Origin: an uncultured Bacteroidales bacterium
GTDB lineage: Bacteria; Bacteroidota; Bacteroidia; Bacteroidales; Paludibacteraceae
Length of the DNA stretch: 32,098 bases
Direction: 5' to 3'
Assembly (NCBI GenBank): GCA_900317345.1
Contig: ONGK01000005.1
Coordinates: 1-32,098 of the forward strand
Part shown: in pieces, positions 26,330 through 32,098 of the stretch
Layout of the letters: every line of letters starts with the position of its first letter
Position numbering within the stretch: position 1 is the first letter of the stretch
The notes under the pieces: generated by a model
The model's input: only the letters and a program-made list of their open reading frames with translations
Told to the model about the DNA's origin: nothing
The model's database searches: none
Translations under genes and position numbers: made by a program

Positions 26330-26874
26330 GGGATTAGTTCGCCGTGGAAGGTGCATCTGTAGGTGGCACGGCCCCCGTAAGTATTGCGATAATAGAGGGT
26401 GAAAAGCAGACTGTCGTTGCGATAGACGAACGAGCCGGAATCGAGCAACTGGATATTGATTACTTTGTCCTTCTCGATATTCAAGATATACATACCGGTC
26501 GGGTAGCCTTCAAAGTCGCGTCCGGGCAGGAAGGAGTGCGAAGAAATGCTATAGGTGGAGGACGAAAGACTATCCCGCGGGATGGATTTGTACTCGCCGG
26601 TTTCCAGTAATGAGTCGGGTACGAAAATATCGGACAAGTATAGGTTATAGCCGGTTCCTTTAATCTGCTTATCCTTGTCCAGTTCAAGACCGTCCGAATA
26701 AAGGTCGAGTGCCACCACGGCCACGTCCGGTAGTGAATCATAACAATGCCCGTAGATCTGCTGATACGCCGATTGGTATTCCTTCGGCAGCCCCCGATAG
26801 TTGGACGGTTGGTTGGACTTGCAGGCTGTGAAAACGGCTGCTAACACGGATAGGATATAGACGATTTTTTTCAT
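26314..26874 (-). CDS. Putative lipoprotein of unknown function
   Basis: 186 residues from ATG 26874 ([22 protein letters not shown]), a lipoprotein signal peptide with the lipobox FTAC and Cys18. The mature part has no domain I recognise: a predicted mixed alpha/beta protein with [20 protein letters not shown] near the start, then several short beta segments ([58 protein letters not shown]). Its start overlaps the LolC/E-like permease stop by ATGA, and its end overlaps xerD by 16 bp, so it is translated together with both. The link to an envelope ABC permease suggests an envelope role, which is inference only. Confidence 0.85.
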   Translation of the reverse strand: MKKIVYILSVLAAVFTACKSNQPSNYRGLPKEYQSAYQQIYGHCYDSLPDVAVVALDLYSDGLELDKDKQIKGTGYNLYLSDIFVPDSLLETGEYKSIPRDSLSSSTYSISSHSFLPGRDFEGYPTGMYILNIEKDKVINIQLLDSGSFVYRNDSLLFTLYYRNTYGGRATYRCTFHGELIPWLKR

Positions 26875-28088
26875 TGTATGTTCATTTTGCGGGTTGGATA
26901 ATAGGCAGCCAGAAAACCAAGCACCAGTACGATGACGGCTACCAGGAGAACATCCGGAGCCTGCACCTGCACGGGATAAGAAGCAATGACATATTCGGTG
27001 CCGGAGCCCATCTTGAGCCATCCGAAATGCTGCTGTCCGAGGCAAAGCAATACACCCGCCAGCAAGCCTGAGAGCGTGCCGAGCGAGGAGATGAACCAAC
27101 CCTCCAGCAGGAAAACGCGGCGAATCGTGCGGTCGTCTGCACCGAGGTCCGATAGGATACGGATATCCTCGCGTTTATCAATGATGAGCATCGAGAGCGA
27201 ACCGATGATATTGAAACTGGCGATGAGCAAGATGAAGACTAACAGCAAGACGGTCAGCAGTTTCTCTATACGGAGAATACGGAAGAAATCCGCCTGCTGC
27301 TCATAGCGGTTGAGAACCCGAAAACCCTCACCGAGCGTTTGTGCTATTTGCTTTTGGCTGCTCGCTGTTTGCTTTTCGTTTTTGAGTTGTATGCGAAGGG
27401 CGGTTGCCGAGTGTTCATCGTAGTTGAAGAGGCGTTGAGCGAGTGGCAGCGAGACAAGCAGCACTTGGTCGTCATACTCCAGTTGGTTCACCGCAAAAGT
27501 GCCAGCGATGAAGGCATGCTCATGCCGCAGCGAGAGGTCCGGACGAAGCATATTGATTCGTCCCGTGCGCTCCGGTGCATAGAGATGCAGCGCTCCTGTG
27601 AAATGCGCATTCATCCCCAACTGCGCCGCTAAGCCGCGGCCGAGCACTGTGCGCTCAAATGCGCCATCCCAAACCGAATAGAAACCATCCGTAATGATGC
27701 TGTCAATATGTGCTGTGCGGGTGAAGAGCGTGTCCACGCCGATCACACGCGCCGGCATCTGGTGGTCCTTATATCGGATGAGCGCAGTTTGCTCCAGCTG
27801 CATGGAGATCGCCTCTATGTCCTCACGCGCGTACAAAGAAAGGACGGGCGCGGTGTCTGTGCGTAAAATCTGCCCTTCTGCCGGCGTAACCAAAAGGATA
27901 GGGTCAAACTCCGAGAACATCTGCTCTACCAACGCGCCGAATCCGTTCATCACACTGAGCACGCAAATCATGGCAGCCGTAACCACGGCCACCGCAGCGG
28001 CACTGATGCCGGAGACGATATTGATAGCGTTATGTCCTTTCTTTGAGAAAAGGTACCGCCAAGCAATGTGGGATTCGAAATTAGCCAT
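26871..28088 (-). CDS. LolC/E-type ABC transporter permease (FtsX family)
   Basis: 405 residues from ATG 28088 (MANFESHIAWRYLFSKKGHNAINIVSGIS). One N-terminal helix (about 22-45, with VLSVMNGFG) is followed by a large periplasmic MacB_PCD-like domain (about 46-260) and three C-terminal helices in the FtsX domain (LTVLLLVFILLIASFNIIGSLSML; cytoplasmic DKREDIRILSDLGADDRTI; two further helices). The N-terminal WRYLFSKK and the D-KREDI-IL loop match LolC/LolE, which with LolD release lipoproteins from the inner membrane. The ATPase gene is not in the window. Starts inside rbfA by 8 bp. Confidence 0.92.
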   Translation of the reverse strand: MANFESHIAWRYLFSKKGHNAINIVSGISAAAVAVVTAAMICVLSVMNGFGALVEQMFSEFDPILLVTPAEGQILRTDTAPVLSLYAREDIEAISMQLEQTALIRYKDHQMPARVIGVDTLFTRTAHIDSIITDGFYSVWDGAFERTVLGRGLAAQLGMNAHFTGALHLYAPERTGRINMLRPDLSLRHEHAFIAGTFAVNQLEYDDQVLLVSLPLAQRLFNYDEHSATALRIQLKNEKQTASSQKQIAQTLGEGFRVLNRYEQQADFFRILRIEKLLTVLLLVFILLIASFNIIGSLSMLIIDKREDIRILSDLGADDRTIRRVFLLEGWFISSLGTLSGLLAGVLLCLGQQHFGWLKMGSGTEYVIASYPVQVQAPDVLLVAVIVLVLGFLAAYYPTRKMNIQ

Positions 28089-28416
28089 GGAGCAACTCAT
28101 CAATGCGCTCCATCCGATCGATGGTCTCGTCCAAATGGAAGACGATTTCCGGAATAATACGCAGTTGATGGCGCTCAAGCGTGCCGAGTTCACCGCGGAA
28201 ACGGTGAGTGTTCTCTTCGATTTGCGCCATCGTTTCTTTCACTTTGTCTTGCGGGAAGACGGAGAGGTAGATGTGCGCAAGAGACAAATCAGGCGTTACG
28301 CGCACTTCGCTCACGGAAATCAATGTTCCATGTAGCGTGCGCGCGTAACGGAGAAGAATATCGCTCATATCCTTTTGGATGAGGCGAGCGATTTTGTGTT
28401 GTCTAGTGGACTCCAT
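28081..28416 (-). CDS. rbfA: Ribosome-binding factor A
   Basis: 111 residues, a single KH-type domain: RQHKIARLIQKDMSDILLR, then the strand VSEVRVTPDLSLAHIYLSVFP and the end LRIIPEIVFHLDETIDRMERIDELL. RbfA helps mature the 16S rRNA 5' end in the 30S subunit. Its ATG overlaps the rpmH stop by one base (TAATG), and its end overlaps the permease by 8 bp. Confidence 0.94.
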   Translation of the reverse strand: MESTRQHKIARLIQKDMSDILLRYARTLHGTLISVSEVRVTPDLSLAHIYLSVFPQDKVKETMAQIEENTHRFRGELGTLERHQLRIIPEIVFHLDETIDRMERIDELLHG

Positions 28417-28574
28417 TAAAATTTGTGGCGACCCTCGTCGGCTACAGTCAATTTTTTGCGACCTTTAGCACGGCGTGCAGCCAAAACGCGGCGACCATTA
28501 GCGGTTGCCATTCTCTCCAAGAAGCCGTGTTTGTTACGACGCTTGCGTTGGGAAGGTTGGAATGTACGTTTCAT
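28416..28574 (-). CDS. rpmH: 50S ribosomal protein L34
   Basis: A 52-residue basic protein beginning [22 protein letters not shown] and continuing [20 protein letters not shown], which is the invariant L34 sequence. It ends with ADEGRHKF. It has a strong promoter (28630-28661) and a structured leader of about 50 nt. Unlike the common rpmH-rnpA order, rbfA follows directly and no rnpA is seen nearby. Confidence 0.97.
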   Translation of the reverse strand: MKRTFQPSQRKRRNKHGFLERMATANGRRVLAARRAKGRKKLTVADEGRHKF

Positions 28575-28591
28575 TGTTTTATTTTATTTAT

Positions 28592-28610
28592 GTCCTCTCC
28601 CGAGGACGGG
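28592..28610 (-). promoter_or_regulatory. Two alternative hairpins in the rpmH leader
   Basis: Minus strand leader. One hairpin pairs GTCCTC with GAGGAC around a GGGA loop (28607-28592, 6 bp). The other pairs CCCG with CGGG around TCCT (28610-28599, 4 bp). They share bases and so exclude each other. They lie between the promoter and the rpmH ATG. A regulatory role is not shown. Confidence 0.5.
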
Positions 28611-28629
28611 TTTATACGAAAAAAGCGTG

Positions 28630-28661
28630 CAAAGGTACTGCTTTTTTTTGAAATGACCAAA
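28630..28661 (-). promoter_or_regulatory. Bacteroidetes-type promoter for the rpmH-rbfA run
   Basis: Minus strand: -33 TTTG at 28661-28658, 20-bp spacer GTCATTTC + A8 + GCAG, -7 TACCTTTG at 28637-28630. Spacer and -33 box are identical to the rpsP promoter. Confidence 0.87.
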
Positions 28662-28729
28662 TTTTTTTGTATTTTTTTAATGATTTTATCTATAATACAC
28701 CATTTTTTGCACTAAATGGCATGTATATA

Positions 28730-29461
28730 TCATTGCCTTACGGTGATATGGAAGCAGGATTGCTTCGCTTCGTATTTCACAAAAATCTTTCCGGCTCGCT
28801 GGTGGTTCAGTAGCACTTGACCGAGAACAAGCTTCAGATTATCCTCGTGCATGTACATGCGTGTGCGCGTTACCTTATTATAACGCATGTACGCAATGTC
28901 AAATGTGGTGCCATAGCAGTGGCAGGACTGGGTGACGGAGTTGATGTTTCCGCTGCGCTGCAGGTATTTGATATCCTCTTCTGTACGCAGGACGGAGGTT
29001 ACATAAAATCGGTAATGTGGCAGTCCGTTACGTTGCAATATATCCGCCCACTCCTCTCCGATGGCGTCCAGTTCGCGCTTGGCGGAAGGAATGAGAAACG
29101 GCACCGAGTGCGTCAGGCTATCCACGATATAGTTCTCGTTCGTCTTCAGCTCTACCAGTTGCCGGTGCATGGATGCCGCGTCATCCCTGTCTTTCGGAGG
29201 ACGGGGCAGACCGATTTGCGAGGCGACGGCATGCTGCTTGGCATGCATATCGTTGAACTTCTCCTTATATACGAATGTTCTGCCCGGATACCAAACGAGG
29301 CTATCTTCTACGATGGTGTTTCCTACGGCAGACTGCTTGTCGCCCTTCTCCCGCGCACATCTCACCATCGCATTGATACAAAAGTATCCCAGAAAGCATA
29401 CGGTAATACCGACAACAACATTCTTATTGCATTTCTCCCAAAGTTCTCTCAAATACTCCAT
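28730..29461 (-). CDS. DUF5715 family membrane-anchored M15-like protein
   Basis: 243 residues with one N-terminal helix (about 16-33, [19 protein letters not shown]). The soluble part has the DUF5715 layout: [24 protein letters not shown], the strand [22 protein letters not shown], then [14 protein letters not shown], and near the end KQSCFHITV. The H-x(6)-D pattern in HCYGTTFD and the later FH-containing strand match the zinc ligands of M15 D,D-carboxypeptidases such as VanX/DacY, so a peptidoglycan peptidase role is plausible. It overlaps the cysS end by 13 bp and probably shares its mRNA. A 268-bp gap to rpmH holds only the rpmH promoter and leader. Confidence 0.82.
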   Translation of the reverse strand: MEYLRELWEKCNKNVVVGITVCFLGYFCINAMVRCAREKGDKQSAVGNTIVEDSLVWYPGRTFVYKEKFNDMHAKQHAVASQIGLPRPPKDRDDAASMHRQLVELKTNENYIVDSLTHSVPFLIPSAKRELDAIGEEWADILQRNGLPHYRFYVTSVLRTEEDIKYLQRSGNINSVTQSCHCYGTTFDIAYMRYNKVTRTRMYMHEDNLKLVLGQVLLNHQRAGKIFVKYEAKQSCFHITVRQ

Positions 29462-30912
29462 TCGAAGCCGTCTTTGGTATCTTTGATTTGGAATCCGAGA
29501 GCCGTCAGTTCGTTGCGAATCTTATCGGAAGTAGCCCAGTCTTTGTTCTGCTTGGCCTGCAAACGTATACCCAGCAGCAGGTCTATTGCTCCGGCGAAAG
29601 CTTTGGCATTGGTGTTAGTGCCTTCTTCTGCCTCCAATCGCAGACCGAGGATATCGATAGCATAGGTCTTCCATACTTCGCGCAACTCTTTGAGGTCCGC
29701 CTCGCTAATCGTGCCCTTGCCGTCCCAAACAGTGTTGATCGCCTTGGCACTGTCAAACAATGCAGCAATCACGAATGGTGTATTGAGGTCATCGTCCATC
29801 GCCTCTTGGCAGCGTTGACGAAGACCTGCTATTTCTACCGTCGTTTCCTTGCCTGCTTGCAATTTTTGCAATCTTGCGTAAGCCTCCTGCATACGTTGCA
29901 ATCCTTTCTCTGCTGCTTCGAGAGCCTCGGAAGAGAAGTCCACCGTTGAGCGATAATGTGCCTGCAGAATGAAGAACCGAATGACCATCGGACCGAAAGG
30001 CTTGCTCAGCAACTCATGCTGGCCGCTGAAGAACTGCTCCAGCGTGATGAAGTTGTTGTAGCTCTTGCCCATCTTCTTGCCGGCGATGGTAATCATGTTA
30101 TTGTGCATCCAGTAGTGTACAGATTCGTGTCCCAGTGCTGCACAACTCTGCGCTATCTCTGCCTCGTGGTGCGGGAAGATAAGGTCCAGACCGCCACCGT
30201 GGATATCAAACTGCTCACCCAGATATTTCGTGCCCATCGTGGAGCACTCCATATGCCATCCGGGGAAACCCTCCGACCATGGCGAAGGCCAATGCATGAT
30301 ATGCTCCGGCGCTGCTTTCTTCCACAGCGCGAAGTCATAACTGTGCTTCTTCTCGTTCTGTCCGTCCAGTTCGCGGGTCTCGGCGACGATATCGTTAAGG
30401 TTGCGTCCGGACAGTTTGCCGTACGGGTAGTCCTTCGCATATTTCTCCACGTCCATATAAACGGAGCCGTTGGACACATAGGCATAGCCTTTATCCAATA
30501 TCTTCTGCACAAAGGCAATCTGCTCAATGATATGTCCTGAGGCGTGCGGTTCAATAGAGGGTGGCAGTACATTCAGCGCCGCCATGTCGCGGTGATAGCG
30601 ATTGGTATAATACTGCACCACCTCCATGGGTTCCAACTGCTCCAGGCGCGCTTTCTTGGCTATCTTATCCTCTCCTTCGTCCGCGTCGTGCTCCAAATGC
30701 CCCACATCGGTGATGTTGCGCACATAGCGCACTTTATAACCCAGATGCATCAGATAGCGGTAGAGCAGGTCAAAGGTGATAGCCGGACGCGCATGGCCCA
30801 GATGCGCATCCCCATACACGGTGGGACCGCAGACATACATGCCTACGTGTCCCTCGTGCAGTGGTTTGAAAGTCTCTTTAAGTCGTGTTAATGAATTATA
30901 TATCTCTAACAT
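29449..30912 (-). CDS. cysS: Cysteinyl-tRNA synthetase
   Basis: 487 residues. Class I synthetase signatures: zinc ligand Cys in [19 protein letters not shown] (with the HIGH-like HLGH), [19 protein letters not shown], the second zinc region [39 protein letters not shown], and the KMSKS loop as [13 protein letters not shown]. The DALR anticodon-binding region and a C-terminal end typical of the family follow. It charges tRNA-Cys. Its ATG overlaps the nagB stop by one base (TAATG). Confidence 0.97.
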   Translation of the reverse strand: MLEIYNSLTRLKETFKPLHEGHVGMYVCGPTVYGDAHLGHARPAITFDLLYRYLMHLGYKVRYVRNITDVGHLEHDADEGEDKIAKKARLEQLEPMEVVQYYTNRYHRDMAALNVLPPSIEPHASGHIIEQIAFVQKILDKGYAYVSNGSVYMDVEKYAKDYPYGKLSGRNLNDIVAETRELDGQNEKKHSYDFALWKKAAPEHIMHWPSPWSEGFPGWHMECSTMGTKYLGEQFDIHGGGLDLIFPHHEAEIAQSCAALGHESVHYWMHNNMITIAGKKMGKSYNNFITLEQFFSGQHELLSKPFGPMVIRFFILQAHYRSTVDFSSEALEAAEKGLQRMQEAYARLQKLQAGKETTVEIAGLRQRCQEAMDDDLNTPFVIAALFDSAKAINTVWDGKGTISEADLKELREVWKTYAIDILGLRLEAEEGTNTNAKAFAGAIDLLLGIRLQAKQNKDWATSDKIRNELTALGFQIKDTKDGFEWSI

Positions 30913-31721
30913 TACAAAAGCGTCTTCGGGTCGAGGTTGTTTCGCTCGATGTCCTTGAAATAGTTAAATGTAGCTACCTTGAGCTCGTCGCAAGCCGCCT
31001 CATCGCAAACGATGATACCATGCTGGTGCATCTGGAGCATGGAGACGGTCCACATATGGCTCACGGGCTCCTCGATAGCGTGCTGCAGCGCACGGGCTTT
31101 GTTATGACCGTTCACCATGATCAGCACTTCTTTCGCATCCATCACGGTACCTACACCTACGGTCAAAGCCGTCTTCGGCACTTTGTTCACGTCGTTGTCA
31201 AAGAAACGGCTGTTAGCGATGATGGTGTCGGTCGTCAGCTCTTTCTTACGGGTGCGGCTGGTGAGGGACGAACCCGGCTCGTTGAAAGCGATATGTCCGT
31301 CCGGACCGATACCGCCGAGGAACAGGTGAATACCGCCGATATCTTTAATCTTCTGCTCATAGCGGGCGCACTCAGCCGCCAGGTCCTCAGCGTTGCCGTT
31401 GAGGATATTGACGTTCTCCTTGCGGATGTCGATATGACTAAAGAAGTTATTCCACATGAAGCTGTGATAGCTCTCCGGATGCTCTTCTGCCAAGTTGACA
31501 TACTCGTCCATGTTGAAGGTCACCACGTTGCGGAAGGATACTTTGCCCTCTTTGTTCAGTTTGATGAGTGCCTTGTACATACCCAGAGGCGAACTGCCGG
31601 TCGGCAGACCCAGTACAAACGGCTTGCCCTCTTTGGGCTCGAATTCATTGATTCGTTTTGCTACATAATTCGCAGCCCACTGGCTCAGCAGGTCATACGA
31701 TGGTTCAATAATTACTCGCAT
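30912..31721 (-). CDS. nagB: Glucosamine-6-phosphate deaminase
   Basis: 269 residues, the usual NagB length. The sugar-phosphate site appears as [16 protein letters not shown], the catalytic base region as FNMDEYVNL, and the active-site loop as [34 protein letters not shown] follows. It converts glucosamine-6-phosphate to fructose-6-phosphate and ammonium, the last step of amino-sugar breakdown. No nagA is adjacent in the window. It starts 21 bp after the glgB stop. Confidence 0.97.
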   Translation of the reverse strand: MRVIIEPSYDLLSQWAANYVAKRINEFEPKEGKPFVLGLPTGSSPLGMYKALIKLNKEGKVSFRNVVTFNMDEYVNLAEEHPESYHSFMWNNFFSHIDIRKENVNILNGNAEDLAAECARYEQKIKDIGGIHLFLGGIGPDGHIAFNEPGSSLTSRTRKKELTTDTIIANSRFFDNDVNKVPKTALTVGVGTVMDAKEVLIMVNGHNKARALQHAIEEPVSHMWTVSMLQMHQHGIIVCDEAACDELKVATFNYFKDIERNNLDPKTLL

Positions 31722-31742
31722 TGTTTTATATTTGGTTAGTTT

Positions 31743-32098
31743 TTAATCTATTTTCTGCAATACCACAGCGCTGCGAGCCGGCAGATACATCTTCAGCCAG
31801 CCCTTCCCGTCCTTCTGGTACAGCGGGTCGTAGTTTGTCAGGTGCTCCACGCTGTCGTCCGCTAGACCGAAGCCGGCAAACTCTCTCGCATCGGTATTGA
31901 GCACCACTTTGTATTTGCCTTCCGGAACCAGAATACCGTAGTCCGGGAATGATTTCTGTCCGTTCCAGTTGAAGATGAATAGCAGGTCGTTACGGGAGTA
32001 TGCGGCCACTTGGTCGCCTTCGTTGTCCCACCATTTCATCACCCACGGCAGATGTTTGCCTACGTGGTATTTCTTCTCTTCAGCCGTCGGGTTCTCGA
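31743..32098 (-). CDS. glgB: 1,4-alpha-glucan branching enzyme, C-terminal part
   Basis: Only the last 117 residues are in the window; the frame runs open to the right edge. The segment matches the C-terminal all-beta domain of GH13 branching enzymes of the eukaryotic/Bacteroidetes type: LLFIFNWNGQKSFPDYGILVPEGKYKVVLNTDAREFAGFG and MYLPARSAVVLQKID at the end. The catalytic barrel is outside, so the exact GH13 subfamily is an inference from the tail. Role would be to add alpha-1,6 branches to glycogen. Confidence 0.85.
   Translation of the reverse strand, partial: ENPTAEEKKYHVGKHLPWVMKWWDNEGDQVAAYSRNDLLFIFNWNGQKSFPDYGILVPEGKYKVVLNTDAREFAGFGLADDSVEHLTNYDPLYQKDGKGWLKMYLPARSAVVLQKID

Noticed and set aside
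26875-27099. Longer N-terminus for the lipoprotein (in-frame ATG further upstream)
   Set aside because: The extra residues overlap the permease frame, lack a signal peptide, and would bury the clear lipobox signal starting at 26874.
28701-28720. Hairpin CCATTT/AAATGG after the DUF5715 gene as terminator
   Set aside because: The stem is only 6 bp, AT-rich, and not followed by a T run on the minus strand.
30000-30130. CysRS signature KMGKS instead of KMSKS
   Set aside because: This Ser-to-Gly variant is, as far as I know, usual in Bacteroidetes CysRS, and the rest of the enzyme is intact.

Overview
The window looks like chromosomal DNA of a member of the Bacteroidetes, most likely order Bacteroidales. 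Three things point there. Eight intergenic promoters fit the Bacteroidetes sigma-ABfr pattern (-33 TTTG or TTG, then TAnnTTTG at -7). Gene families typical of that phylum are present (DUF5686 with a carboxypeptidase-regulatory-like domain, DUF5715, DUF4832, and an rbfA/LolE-like permease pair). Shine-Dalgarno sequences are weak or absent. The genus cannot be fixed from the sequence. I see no rRNA, tRNA, CRISPR array, transposase, prophage or plasmid function.

Layout. Positions 1-3860 (+): the 3' end of an acetyl-CoA hydrolase/CoA-transferase, a CNNM/CBS membrane protein, smpB and gpmI, closed by a bidirectional terminator. 3896-4039 (-): a 47-residue Cys-rich lipoprotein, divergent from a PASTA-domain membrane protein and rluD (+, 4181-6068). 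6073-9181 (-): menA followed by a pcrA/uvrD helicase. 9182-9511: a 330-bp divergent intergenic region with an 11-bp tandem repeat. 9512-11634 (+): ychF and a Na+/Ca2+ exchanger. 11613-18854 (-): a seven-gene surface-polysaccharide operon (flippase, polymerase, five glycosyltransferases) behind one promoter. 18974-19546 (-): rpsP with a long tail. 19699-22920 (-): a DUF4832-type secreted protein, then a DUF2130 protein. 23004-28574 (-): a tightly overlapping run rpmH, rbfA, LolC/E-like permease, lipoprotein, xerD, DUF5686 outer-membrane protein. 28730-32098 (-): partial glgB, nagB, cysS and a DUF5715 protein.

How it works together. Most of the window is housekeeping: carbon metabolism (CoA-transferase, gpmI, glgB, nagB), translation (smpB, rluD, ychF, rpsP, rpmH, rbfA, cysS), menaquinone synthesis, DNA repair and chromosome-dimer resolution. 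The accessory part is the glycan operon, whose genes are almost all joined by 4-bp ATGA overlaps; it would flip and polymerise a lipid-linked repeat unit whose first sugar and nucleotide sugars come from elsewhere. I found no clearly new defence or mobile system. The most interesting signals are regulatory: eight promoters with an invariant 20-bp spacer and recurrent spacer motifs, a 25-bp promoter sequence shared by the two ribosomal-protein genes, back-to-back overlapping promoters at 4113-4160, the 11-bp repeat, a heptanucleotide repeat inside a coding region, and an rpsP gene without a normal start codon.
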